A stretch of 14,989 nucleotides of DNA from Thermoflexus sp. (GCA_017743605.1 JAGHYO010000030.1:1-14989), one strand, 5' to 3'; numbered from the stretch's first letter, positions 1-8,102 are shown. Program-made: numbers and translations. Notes: generated by a model from the letters alone, not told the origin.

Positions 1-123
1 GTGCTGGTGGGGGTGTTGGGGTTTTTGATCGGGGTGTATCCGCGGGTGGTGCGGAGGGGTCCGACGGGTTTGGAGGAGTCGGGGCGGCCCCCCGGGGATT
101 CGCATAGCCAAAACACTGGATAG
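1..123 (+). CDS. C-terminal end of a probable membrane protein (5' truncated)
   Basis: The frame is open from base 1 to a TAG at 121-123, giving 40 codons. The first 13 or so residues form a Val/Leu/Gly-rich hydrophobic helix ending in VYPRVVRR. This looks like a last transmembrane segment followed by a positively charged cytoplasmic end and a short Gly/Pro/Ser-rich tail. Codons end almost entirely in G (GTG, TTG, GGG, CGG), unlike the C-ending codons of the gene at 202. The phrase IGVYP loosely recalls the last helix of NuoM/NuoN-type proton-pumping subunits, but 40 residues cannot support that name. The codons for the tail residues GDSHS fall within a 15-base direct repeat (95-109), so the end of this protein may be shaped by the repeat. 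That the frame is coding is likely rather than certain; function unknown. Confidence 0.5.
   Translation: MLVGVLGFLIGVYPRVVRRGPTGLEESGRPPGDSHSQNTG
95..109 (+). repeat. Direct repeat copy 1, GGGATTCGCATAGCC
   Basis: This copy matches bases 156-170 at 14 of 15 positions; the last 11 bases (TTCGCATAGCC) are identical. It lies within the last codons of the upstream reading frame. I noticed no further copy in the window on either strand. It could be a dispersed genomic repeat, a paired protein-binding site or a duplication scar. Confidence 0.6.
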
Positions 124-155
124 GGAGGGTCGAAGGGCGAGGTGAAGGCCCGCGA

Positions 156-170
156 GGGGTTCGCATAGCC
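156..170 (+). repeat. Direct repeat copy 2, GGGGTTCGCATAGCC
   Basis: Second copy of the 15-base repeat, 61 bases downstream of the first. It is non-coding and lies 31 bases before the TTG start and 70 bases before the ATG start of the glycosyltransferase gene, in the position of an upstream regulatory site. Both copies are followed within a few bases by ACAC. I see no convincing -35/-10 pair between 124 and 240, so the promoter of the glycosyltransferase gene is not located. Confidence 0.55.
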
Positions 171-201
171 GTACACAGTCAAGCTCTGGTCTGTTGATCC
201 C

Positions 202-2118
202 TTGCATTCCAACACCTCAAAACCAAACTTGCGACGCAACATGGACAACACCTTGCAAGAGACATCCCATCGACCGCTTCGACTGGGGGAAGCCCTGGTA
301 GCGCGCGGCCTGCTCCGCCCAGAGGATCTGGAGTGGGCCTTGGGGATCCAGGCTCGCACCCAAGAGCCGCTGGGACAAATTCTCCTGTCCCGTGGCTTGG
401 TGCGCCGCTACCACCTCTATTGCATACTGGCCGAGCTCTGGGGAATCCCCTTCGTCGACCTCCTCCGGGAACCCCCCGATGTCAATCTGCTCCGCCAGTT
501 CCCACCCGAGCAGATGCTGGCGCGCAAACTGATCCCACTCCGCAAACTCGAAAAAGGCCTAGAGATCGCCACGGCCCGCCGACCGGACCCCGATGTCCTG
601 GAGGAAGCCCGACACCTGTTCGGACAATCCGTCGCCCAAATCTGGGCTACCACCGAATGGGATATTCAGCAGATACTGCTTCGCGCGTTCCGAAGGGAGA
701 TCCTCACCACCGCCACCTACAGCCTCTATTACCGCCGGCCGGAGGAGTCCGCCCATACAGTCTTCACCCCTGGCCAATTCCTGGTCATGGCGACGCTCCT
801 CCTCGGCACCTTGCTGGCTCTATACACCATGCCACAAGCAACCCTCATCGCCATCAACGCTGCCGTGAACTTCTTCTTCCTCGTGGGAATCCTGTTCAAA
901 TTTGCTGTCTCAATGGTAGGCGCCCGTTACGAGCGCGAGCTCACAGTCGAGGAGAAGGAAGTCCGAAGTCTGAAAGATGAAGAACTCCCTCGTTACACGA
1001 TCCTGGTCCCCGTATATCGAGAGGCAGAGGTGATCCAAACTCTCCTCTCGAATCTCTCCCGCTTGGATTACCCCAAGGAAAAGCTGGAAATCCTCCTGTT
1101 GCTGGAAGAGGATGATCCGGCGACCCTGGAGGCCGCCAAGGCCGCACATCCCCCAGGGAACATCTATTTCATCCGGATCCCCAAGGGCATCCCTAAGACC
1201 AAACCCAAGGCCTGTAACGTTGGGCTGTTTTTCGCCTCTGGTGACTACGTGGTAATCTACGATGCCGAAGATCAGCCAGAACCAGATCAGCTGAAGAAAG
1301 CGGTGCTGGCCTTCCGGAAAGGTGGAGAACAGCTCGCCTGTGTTCAGGCCGCCCTGAACTATTTCAACGCACGCGAGAATTTCCTAACCCGGATGTTTAC
1401 CCTGGAATACTCTTACTGGTTCGACTACATGCTCCCTGGCCTACACCGCCTGGGATTGCCGATTCCTTTGGGAGGAACAAGCAATCATTTCCCCACTGAG
1501 CGGCTGCGCATGCTAGGCAGCTGGGATCCGTTTAACGTCACCGAGGACGCTGACCTGGGGATTCGAGCGGCCGTGGAAGGCTGGGAAGTCAGGGTCATCC
1601 CCAGCACAACCTATGAGGAAGCAAACACCCAGTTGTGGAACTGGATCCGCCAGCGCTCCCGCTGGATCAAGGGCTATATGCAGACCACGCTGGTTCACAC
1701 ACGCAACCCGTGGCGGCTAGTCCGGCGTGTGGGGCTCTGGAAAGCCACAGGCTTCCTCCTGCTGGTGGGCGGAACCCCGTTGACCGCCTTATCCGCACCC
1801 TGGATGTGGGCCATGTTCGTGTGGTGGGTCATCACACAAACCCGCGCCCTGGATCCCTTCTTCCCACCGCCAGTTCTTTACATCAGCCTGTTCAATTTAC
1901 TGTTTGGCAACGCGACTGCAATTTATCTGAACATGTTGGCTGGATTCAAACGAGGGTATTATGACCTGATCCCATGGGCCCTGTTGACACCTGTATACTG
2001 GGTTCTGCAAAGCATCGCGGCCTACAAGGCACTCTGGCAGCTCTTCACCCGGCCTTTCTACTGGGAAAAAACCCGCCATGGGATCAGCCAATGGCTATGG
2101 CGCCAGCGCCATGCTTAG
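202..2118 (+). CDS. MshEN-domain family 2 glycosyltransferase (membrane, possibly c-di-GMP-controlled)
   Basis: Predicted inner-membrane processive-type glycosyltransferase. Residues 27-165 match an MshEN/GspE-N domain. A 24-residue motif starting RLGEALVARGLL (27-50, ending in Q) is followed by a 5-residue spacer and a second 24-residue unit starting PLGQILLSRGLV (56-79). This is the two-motif spacing known for c-di-GMP-binding MshEN domains. Two membrane helices follow at about 191-211 and 215-238. The GT2 domain runs from about 264 to 500, with TILVPVYRE at its start, an acidic YDAED at 353-357, TED at 447-449 (likely catalytic base region) and QRSRW at 484-488, as in cellulose-synthase-like enzymes. 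About three or four more helices lie between 515 and 612. NfrB-type proteins also join GT2 to MshEN, but with MshEN at the C-terminus. The start is uncertain: TTG at 202 or ATG at 241 (MDNTLQ), neither with a clear Shine-Dalgarno; both keep MshEN intact. The acceptor and polymer are unknown. Confidence 0.9.
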   Translation: MHSNTSKPNLRRNMDNTLQETSHRPLRLGEALVARGLLRPEDLEWALGIQARTQEPLGQILLSRGLVRRYHLYCILAELWGIPFVDLLREPPDVNLLRQFPPEQMLARKLIPLRKLEKGLEIATARRPDPDVLEEARHLFGQSVAQIWATTEWDIQQILLRAFRREILTTATYSLYYRRPEESAHTVFTPGQFLVMATLLLGTLLALYTMPQATLIAINAAVNFFFLVGILFKFAVSMVGARYERELTVEEKEVRSLKDEELPRYTILVPVYREAEVIQTLLSNLSRLDYPKEKLEILLLLEEDDPATLEAAKAAHPPGNIYFIRIPKGIPKTKPKACNVGLFFASGDYVVIYDAEDQPEPDQLKKAVLAFRKGGEQLACVQAALNYFNARENFLTRMFTLEYSYWFDYMLPGLHRLGLPIPLGGTSNHFPTERLRMLGSWDPFNVTEDADLGIRAAVEGWEVRVIPSTTYEEANTQLWNWIRQRSRWIKGYMQTTLVHTRNPWRLVRRVGLWKATGFLLLVGGTPLTALSAPWMWAMFVWWVITQTRALDPFFPPPVLYISLFNLLFGNATAIYLNMLAGFKRGYYDLIPWALLTPVYWVLQSIAAYKALWQLFTRPFYWEKTRHGISQWLWRQRHA

Positions 2119-3562
2119 ACTCCTACGGCCCCGAAGCGTGAACGACCGCGGACATCCCTGGATGGAAAGGCTCCAAGAGGGACTCACCGTCGGAGTCCTG
2201 AGCGCGCCCTTTGTGATCACCGGGTTGGCAGCACTCCAAGCCGGGTTCCTGAGCGATGAACACGCGCATCTTATCGAGAAAGCCTTGCTGATCCAGGACC
2301 GAGGACGGGTGGAATGGATCGGATTCGCCTACCCGCCGCTACCTACCCTGATGCTTCTGATCTATCCCTCGCCTGCGACCGCCACCATCCTAGCCAGCCT
2401 CCTCGGAGGCTTGCTGACCTGGAGCGTGTGGAAACGCCTCGAGATCCTACCCTTCCCCGTCTGGATCCGAGCCGGGCTCCTGTTGAGCGCCATCGCTACT
2501 CCTACCAGCATGTTCCTGGCCACCCAGCGGCTGGCGATGATCTGCGCTCTGCTGCTCTTTTTCTGGTCTTGGCGCATGTATCTGGAGTTCACCCGGCATG
2601 GGCGAACCGACGCAGCCTTTCTCTCGTCTTTGCTGATCGGATTCAGCTTCTACGCCAGCTTCTACGCCCCCGCCTTCGCCATCGCATTTGCCCTCTCCAC
2701 GCCACTCTTCACGCGCCTGCGCGGGATCTGGCATGCGAGCGCTATCTTGCTGGTCATGCTTTTCCCCACTGCTCTATCTATCGGCGCATGGATGTATCTG
2801 GCCTGGCTGTTCACCGGCAAGCCGCTGGGATTCCTCTATGAGCCGGGATCCAGCTTGCTGGCGGCCCTGCGCCCAGAGGAAGCGTTTCTCTCCTTCGACG
2901 CCATGGGCCAGGAGATCCTTCAAAGGCTGATCAACGCCCCCCTGTATGTCGGGACCGGCCTGCTGATCGCGTGGCGACAACCCCGACGCCTGCCTGCCTA
3001 CGTCATCCCCCTGGCCCTGAACTGGATCGCCTGGAACCTGGGCTGGGCCTTCCCCCGCGAACTGAGCCTGAGCCTCTGGATCCTCTTTGCCCTCTCTGGG
3101 ATCCCCGCCCGAACCCCCCGGGGCTGGGGGCTGCCCTTGCTGCTCCTGGCACTGCTCCAGATCCCCGCCGGATGGTTGGCAACGCACCGGGGGGAGATGG
3201 AACGCTGGTGGGCTGTCGTGCTTGAGAAACGCGCACCGGAGATGGAAGCCGTGGAGCGAGAGATCGCAAGCTATCTCAGCTTGCAGGGCTGCGGCAACGT
3301 GCTCACGGATGACCGGCAAGCTTATCGGATCATCGCCCTCGTCGGCACCGCATGGCCTTTTGTCCTTCCCCCTGATCCGATCTTCGACCTGGCCGTGAGC
3401 CAGCCGGCTCGGTTCGTCGCTTACGTTCTCGTCTCGGACACGGAGGATGGATTCCCCACTCCTCTGGAGGCCCGCTACCGCCAGCGCCCTCCCGCCGGAT
3501 TCCAGCTGGAGATCACCTGGCCCGGGTGGAAGCTCTATCGAAGGGTATATCCTGAGGGGTAA
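2111..3562 (+). CDS. Polytopic membrane protein, GT-C (ArnT/PMT-like) glycosyltransferase candidate
   Basis: A 483-residue protein with roughly ten hydrophobic helices between residues 24 and 350 and a soluble C-terminal domain of about 130 residues. After the first helix comes an acidic pair, D49-E50, in FLSDEHAHL, followed by a YPPL turn at 74-77. This is the arrangement of GT-C enzymes of the ArnT/PMT type, where an acidic residue in the first external loop is catalytic and the sugar donor is a polyprenyl phosphate. I infer the class from topology and this loop; overall similarity is low and the donor is not identifiable. ATG at 2111 overlaps the preceding stop by 8 bases and leaves a short basic N-terminus. 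An in-frame ATG at 2078 would overlap by 41 bases and seems less likely. Neither has a good Shine-Dalgarno, so translation is probably coupled to the glycosyltransferase upstream. The gene ends 48 bases from the convergent ligase gene. Confidence 0.75.
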   Translation: MLRLLRPRSVNDRGHPWMERLQEGLTVGVLSAPFVITGLAALQAGFLSDEHAHLIEKALLIQDRGRVEWIGFAYPPLPTLMLLIYPSPATATILASLLGGLLTWSVWKRLEILPFPVWIRAGLLLSAIATPTSMFLATQRLAMICALLLFFWSWRMYLEFTRHGRTDAAFLSSLLIGFSFYASFYAPAFAIAFALSTPLFTRLRGIWHASAILLVMLFPTALSIGAWMYLAWLFTGKPLGFLYEPGSSLLAALRPEEAFLSFDAMGQEILQRLINAPLYVGTGLLIAWRQPRRLPAYVIPLALNWIAWNLGWAFPRELSLSLWILFALSGIPARTPRGWGLPLLLLALLQIPAGWLATHRGEMERWWAVVLEKRAPEMEAVEREIASYLSLQGCGNVLTDDRQAYRIIALVGTAWPFVLPPDPIFDLAVSQPARFVAYVLVSDTEDGFPTPLEARYRQRPPAGFQLEITWPGWKLYRRVYPEG

Positions 3563-3569
3563 GGACAAG

Positions 3570-3594
3570 ATACCGCATGAACAATTCGTGGTAT
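3570..3594. terminator. Hairpin between convergent genes, possible bidirectional terminator
   Basis: In the 48-base gap between two convergent stops, ATAC-[CG bulge]-CATGAA pairs with TTCGTG-GTAT around a CAA loop (10 pairs including one G-T). There is no T-run on either side, so as an intrinsic terminator it is weak. Its position between two converging genes is the main argument. Confidence 0.35.
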
Positions 3595-3610
3595 AACGCA
3601 TTCATGGAAG

Positions 3611-6600
3611 CTACGGACGGATCGAAAGGCCCAGCTGGGTGAAAAAAGACTGAAGTCCCACTTGCTCAGGCGCGGGGGCGCGCCGCCAGGCCCGATCCGC
3701 CGCTTCTTCGGCCTCCGCCTTCCAGCCCAGCATCGCCAGCGTCACCGCCAGCTCCCGATAGAACAGCCAGACATCCGGGTGATCTCCGGCTACCTGTAAG
3801 GCCTGCTGGAAGACAGCCACGGCTCCCTCTAAATCCCCCACTCCTCGCAACGCATATCCCCGCCGCAAGGCTGCCGTGAGGGCGCCGGGGTTGGCCGCTA
3901 GAGCCTGCCCGTAAGCCTCCGCCGCCTCTCGGTAAAGCGGCTGCGCCTGCGACCGCTCCAGCGCACAATCCGCGTGGCTCAGGAAAAAGTCCCCGACGGA
4001 CTGCCAGCCATCCCAGCGGGCCTGCAGCAACGCACTTAGCTGGGCCCGCACGGCCTGGGCCTCGGCCGGCTTCCCCAATTGATCCCGCAAGTAGGCCAAG
4101 GCCGCCCAGCCCGTCGAGTGATCCGCCCGTAACTCCACCAGACGGCGGTAGAACCCCTCTGCCCGCTCCAGGGATGTCCGGCGGACCTGGGGATCCGAGG
4201 TCACCTCGCTGCGCACCAACAGGAGATCCCCATAGAGCTGATAGGTTTGATCAAAGCGATCGTCCAGCCGCAAAGAACGCTGCAGTTTTCGCTCAGCGGA
4301 GTCCAAGTCATTGCGCTGGTATAGATCCACGCTGGCCCACTCATTCCACAGAACTGCGCTGTTCGGGCTAAGCCGGGTCGCCTCCTCATAATACCGACTG
4401 GCCTGCTCCACGCAGCGGACGAACTCCGACGACATCTCCGGGAGATGAATGCGCGTCCGACAATAGCGAGGATCCAGCAGGAGATCCGCCCAGCGCCGGT
4501 GCATGCGGGCCAAGTTGGCCGTGTGGTCCGTGTTGAGCGGATTCAAATGGCGCGCGCGCTCTAGAACCGCCCGGGTGATCTCTAGAAGATCCCCCCGTGG
4601 CAAGCGTACCAACTGCTCCAGGGTGAGGGCCTGAAAGGCTCGCTCAAACGAGACGTCCTGCGGGATCTGCCGGGAGGCCGATTCCGGCGCTCGGGAGGCC
4701 TTCTCCAGCAAAGCCCGCCCCAGCCAGAGATGGTAGAAATCCTCCCGGGGTGCATATTCAATGGCCCGCCGGTAGAGCAGGATGGCGACCTCCCACTGCC
4801 CCTGTTTGTCCCATGGATCGCCCTGTTTGTAGATCGCATCGGCCCGGATCGGGTTCAGGTTGACGCTCCAGACGAGAAGGGCCGCGGCGATGAACGCCGG
4901 GGGGGCCACCAGCAACCCTGGCGCCGTCGACAGATCGCCCGCATCGAGCTCCTCCCGGGAGATCATGAAAGCCAGCAGGAGCAGCACCGCGAAGAGGAAG
5001 AGAACCAACCCATCAAACAGGCCCGCCACGCCCTCCGCTAGACGCAGGACATCCTCCACCGTCTGAGGCACGCGGGCGATGATGGCCGCCAGCAGACCGG
5101 CATGGATCAGGGTGTATCCCAACCAGCCTCCCAGCGCGGTCAGTCCATACAGCCCCAGGGCCGCCGGCCACTTCGTGGCCGGAAGCCATCCGTGCCGGAT
5201 CCCCTCAGCCAGCGCCAGCGCCGTACCCAGACCGGCAGTTAGCAGAAACATCACTAAGATAAAGGGAGAGAACCGGTTGCCCTGCAGAGGGAGACGAGTA
5301 AGGCTAGTAGCAATAAGGGAAAGGAAATCCAGCCGCTGACCCTGGTTGGCGATGAACTCGTAGGAAAGCAGCCCCAGCATCAGGGCCATCAGCAGGCCGA
5401 GGGAAGCCACCATCGGCCACCACGGACGAGCCGGGGAGGGGAGAGGCTCTTCGCGGCGAGGCCGGCGAGAGGCTCCCTTCCGCTTGCGCGAAGAGATCGA
5501 TGGTTGCGCGGAGGGAGCGCGCGCCGAGACAGACTCCACCAGCCAGTTCTCCCCGAGGACGACGATCAGTGCCGCGAAAGCCCAGAACCAAGTGCGGGTG
5601 GAGGCGATGGCGATGCCGAAGTTGATCTCAATGTAATGGGCCAGGACCGCCCCGAGCAGGGCGATCAGCATAAAGCGATGGGGATGCAAGATAGGAGGCT
5701 GGCCGGAGGCCCGCAGGGTGGCGAACACCAGATAGACCAAGAGCCCTAGCACCGTCCCTGCAGGGATCGCCACGCCGATGAAGTGCCAGCCAAATCGGAA
5801 GGCAAAGAAAAGAGCGGTCACCCCTGCCCCGAGCACCCAGAGAACCAGCAGCAGGATCCAATCCCGGGCTCCGTAGATCAGGTTCAGGCTGCGCAGCCCA
5901 TAGGCGAACAGCGAGAAGAGCAGCCACTGATAAACCAAGAAGCCCAGCAAGCCCGTGTGGACCAGCGCATCGAACGTCTCATTATGGGAACGGTCCGGTG
6001 AGGCGTGACGGGCCTCGTAATATGCTAAATCGGGCGGATAGAACCGGTTATAGGCCACATACATAGACTCCGGCCCATAGCCAATGAGCGGCCGGAGGAA
6101 GTTGAAGGGATCCGGACGGCCCTGGGGGTCCTGAATCGGCTCGTGGGGGAGCAACAGCTGGAGAGCGCCCTGCCAGATCAGGACGCGGACCTTGCCGGTG
6201 CCGGTCTCGGTCTCGAAGATGTGGCCCAGCCGGCCGATGTAGGGGGATCCCCGGAGAGGCTCCAGCGGCCCGCCGGGGATGTTGAGGAGGACAAGGAAGA
6301 GAAACCCGATCACGGAGAGGCCGAGAACGGCAAAAAGCCCCGCCCGCTGACGTCGGATCACCAGCCAGAGCACCAGGAACAGGAACAAACCGCCCATCAG
6401 CCCCAGCCATGGGCCTCGGCTGAAGCTGAAGTAGATGGTGGCGGCCTGCACCGTGGCGATGAAGACATAGATCGCTCCCCGCGCCACATCGCTGTTGCGA
6501 GGAGGTTCAGTGGTCAGAATGGAATGGAAGGTCTCGGCCAACCGCCCCAGGGTGAACATGAAGGCCATGATGAGATAGGCGGCCACGAAGATGGCATTCC

Positions 6601-7162
6601 CCATGTGGGAGGCCACCCGGCTGGTGACGTCGCCGCCCCAGGGCAGGGGATCCAGTCGGTAGCGCTGGATCAGGCCATAGACCGCCACAGGCAGGCTGGT
6701 CAGCACCATCGTGAGGGCCAATCGCTCGAACTGGGCCCGGGTGCGCAAGGCCCCCAGAAGGCTGAAGAAGATCACCAGATAGGCCAACCAGCTGTAAGCG
6801 CCCTGCAGCCGCTGGTATGAACCAAAGAAGCTAGTGTAAGGAACCAGAGAGAAGAGACTCGCCAGCAGGTAGACCACCGCCGAAGCCAGGGCGGGGAGGA
6901 CCAAAGGAGTTCGCCCAGAGAAGCCAAGAGCCTGGGCGAGAGGGATCCGCTGCCCCCGGGCTTCGACCAGCTTGATGAACCAGGCCGCCGCCATCACCAA
7001 GGCGATGGAGCGCACCAGGGTGAGCTTGTCCGGCTCGAAGACCCGACTGGTGTAGATGTTGAAGAACAGGGGGGCGATGGCCACCGCCATCAACCACCCG
7101 GCCTCCAGAACCCGATCGCACCACCGGCTCAGCCGCGTCGGCATTCCCGCCACCACTCCCAT
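3611..7162 (-). CDS. O-antigen ligase/polymerase-like membrane protein with TPR tail
   Basis: A very large (1183-residue) membrane protein. Residues 22-480 carry about 11-12 hydrophobic helices. A large external loop near 300-400 contains GYGPESM (361-367) and ASPDRSHNETFDALVHTGLLG (387-407), the Ser-His-Asn loop typical of the Wzy_C/WaaL O-antigen ligase family, which transfers or polymerises lipid-linked glycans. A second hydrophobic block lies at about 495-540 and 580-770, interrupted by an Arg/Lys/Ser-rich linker at 545-575. From about 775 to 1165 come helical TPR-like repeats, including ALAANPGALTAALRRGYALR (1087-1106) and clear units near 1075 and 1110. WaaL-family proteins with TPR tails are known, but most ligases are 400-500 residues. 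It overlaps the upstream epimerase gene by 34 bases if ATG 7162 is used, or 16 bases with ATG 7144 (MPTRLSRW), which has a GGGAG upstream. It is the last gene of a three-gene minus-strand operon. Ligase versus polymerase cannot be separated here. Confidence 0.88.
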   Translation of the reverse strand: MGVVAGMPTRLSRWCDRVLEAGWLMAVAIAPLFFNIYTSRVFEPDKLTLVRSIALVMAAAWFIKLVEARGQRIPLAQALGFSGRTPLVLPALASAVVYLLASLFSLVPYTSFFGSYQRLQGAYSWLAYLVIFFSLLGALRTRAQFERLALTMVLTSLPVAVYGLIQRYRLDPLPWGGDVTSRVASHMGNAIFVAAYLIMAFMFTLGRLAETFHSILTTEPPRNSDVARGAIYVFIATVQAATIYFSFSRGPWLGLMGGLFLFLVLWLVIRRQRAGLFAVLGLSVIGFLFLVLLNIPGGPLEPLRGSPYIGRLGHIFETETGTGKVRVLIWQGALQLLLPHEPIQDPQGRPDPFNFLRPLIGYGPESMYVAYNRFYPPDLAYYEARHASPDRSHNETFDALVHTGLLGFLVYQWLLFSLFAYGLRSLNLIYGARDWILLLVLWVLGAGVTALFFAFRFGWHFIGVAIPAGTVLGLLVYLVFATLRASGQPPILHPHRFMLIALLGAVLAHYIEINFGIAIASTRTWFWAFAALIVVLGENWLVESVSARAPSAQPSISSRKRKGASRRPRREEPLPSPARPWWPMVASLGLLMALMLGLLSYEFIANQGQRLDFLSLIATSLTRLPLQGNRFSPFILVMFLLTAGLGTALALAEGIRHGWLPATKWPAALGLYGLTALGGWLGYTLIHAGLLAAIIARVPQTVEDVLRLAEGVAGLFDGLVLFLFAVLLLLAFMISREELDAGDLSTAPGLLVAPPAFIAAALLVWSVNLNPIRADAIYKQGDPWDKQGQWEVAILLYRRAIEYAPREDFYHLWLGRALLEKASRAPESASRQIPQDVSFERAFQALTLEQLVRLPRGDLLEITRAVLERARHLNPLNTDHTANLARMHRRWADLLLDPRYCRTRIHLPEMSSEFVRCVEQASRYYEEATRLSPNSAVLWNEWASVDLYQRNDLDSAERKLQRSLRLDDRFDQTYQLYGDLLLVRSEVTSDPQVRRTSLERAEGFYRRLVELRADHSTGWAALAYLRDQLGKPAEAQAVRAQLSALLQARWDGWQSVGDFFLSHADCALERSQAQPLYREAAEAYGQALAANPGALTAALRRGYALRGVGDLEGAVAVFQQALQVAGDHPDVWLFYRELAVTLAMLGWKAEAEEAADRAWRRAPAPEQVGLQSFFTQLGLSIRP

Positions 7163-8100
7163 GTTTGTCGCAGGCCCTCATCCAGGGTAACACGGGCCTC
7201 AAAGTCCAGCAAAGTCCTCGCCCGCGAGGTATCTGGAACCCGCCGGGGGGTTTCTTCAAAATCGGGGCCGTAGACCTCTGGGAGCGACAAGGACCGGATC
7301 GGCACCAGGCGCCCCGTGATCGCCCGCACTTTCTCCGCCAACTCCCGGATGGAGATCTCTTCCGCCCGCCCAATGTTGAAGATGCTGCCGGCGGCCACCG
7401 GGAAGAACCCGGCCCGCATAGTTCCCTCCACCGCGTCCTCCACGTAGATGAAGGAGCGGGTTTGGCGCCCGTCCCCATATACTGTCAATGGCTCCCCCCG
7501 CAGGGCCTGATCCATGAAGCGGGCGATCACATAGCCGTAGCCCTCCGGATCTGCCCGCGGGCCGTAGACGTTGAAATAGCGGACGATGCTGACTCGCAGA
7601 CCCCGGCGAGCCCATGTCATCGCCAGGTGTTCATCCAGGAGCTTGCTCACGGCATAGATCCACCGGGGAGCCGTCGGCGGGCCCAACCGCAGGTCATCCT
7701 CCTCCACCGCCGGCCAGCGGACACCCTTGCCGTAAACCTCCGAGGAGGAGGCCAGACAAACCGGGAGCCCGCGCTCAGCGCAGGCCCTGAGGACCATTTC
7801 TGTGCCCCAGATGTTCACCCGCATGGTTTGCAGGGGATCCGCCAGCACCCGCGGCACCCCCACCACGGCTGCCAGGTGGAACACCCACTCCGCGCCCTCA
7901 AGGGCGTGGCGGAGGGCAACGGGGTCCGTGACGTCGCCGATGAGGAGACGAAGGCGCGGGTGATCCCGAACCGCTTGCAGGTTCTCCAGGCCCCCTCCGC
8001 TCAGATTGTCCAGAACGATGACCAAATGACCTTCCTGGAGGAGGCGCTCCACGAGGTGAGAGCCGATGAAACCTGCACCGCCGGTCACCAGGACCCGCAT
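7129..8100 (-). CDS. NAD-dependent NDP-sugar epimerase/dehydratase (extended SDR)
   Basis: A full-length 323-residue extended short-chain dehydrogenase. The N-terminal Rossmann motif GGAGFIG is at residues 7-13, with the acidic D31 (VLDNLS) that binds the NAD ribose. The catalytic set is SSSE at 118-121 plus YAVSK at 149-153 (Tyr/Lys), followed by RYFNVYGPR (174-182). YGDGRQTRSFIYVEDA (208-223) is the usual substrate-domain strand. Enzymes of this type convert nucleotide sugars: UDP-glucose 4-epimerase, UDP-glucuronate decarboxylase or dTDP-glucose 4,6-dehydratase. The motifs do not decide between them; a GalE-like epimerase or UXS-like decarboxylase fits best. It starts only 2 bases after the PHP gene stops, with a GGTGGA Shine-Dalgarno 6 bases before the ATG, and overlaps the ligase gene downstream, so the three are co-transcribed. 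It presumably supplies a sugar donor for the glycan handled by the ligase. Confidence 0.93.
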   Translation of the reverse strand: MRVLVTGGAGFIGSHLVERLLQEGHLVIVLDNLSGGGLENLQAVRDHPRLRLLIGDVTDPVALRHALEGAEWVFHLAAVVGVPRVLADPLQTMRVNIWGTEMVLRACAERGLPVCLASSSEVYGKGVRWPAVEEDDLRLGPPTAPRWIYAVSKLLDEHLAMTWARRGLRVSIVRYFNVYGPRADPEGYGYVIARFMDQALRGEPLTVYGDGRQTRSFIYVEDAVEGTMRAGFFPVAAGSIFNIGRAEEISIRELAEKVRAITGRLVPIRSLSLPEVYGPDFEETPRRVPDTSRARTLLDFEARVTLDEGLRQTWEWWRECRRG

Positions 8101-8102
8101 AA

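Noticed and set aside
95..170. Possible CRISPR array (repeats 61 bases apart)
   Set aside because: Only two short 15-base copies, one inside a reading frame, with no third copy and no cas gene in the window.
1984..1989. TTGACA resembling a -35 element
   Set aside because: It lies in the GT2 coding sequence with no acceptable -10 at normal spacing that I could find, and the next gene overlaps the GT2 stop.
2774..3601. Minus-strand open frame opposite the GT-C-like gene
   Set aside because: Low-complexity antisense product; the plus-strand frame has membrane helices and fits the operon.
6143..6820. Plus-strand open frame opposite the ligase gene
   Set aside because: Gln/Glu/Gly/His-rich product typical of the complement of membrane-helix codons; no motif.
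7129..7162. Frameshift or assembly error where the epimerase and ligase genes overlap
   Set aside because: Both proteins are complete at the overlap, and a later ATG at 7144 shortens it to 16 bases; overlaps of this size are normal in this operon style.
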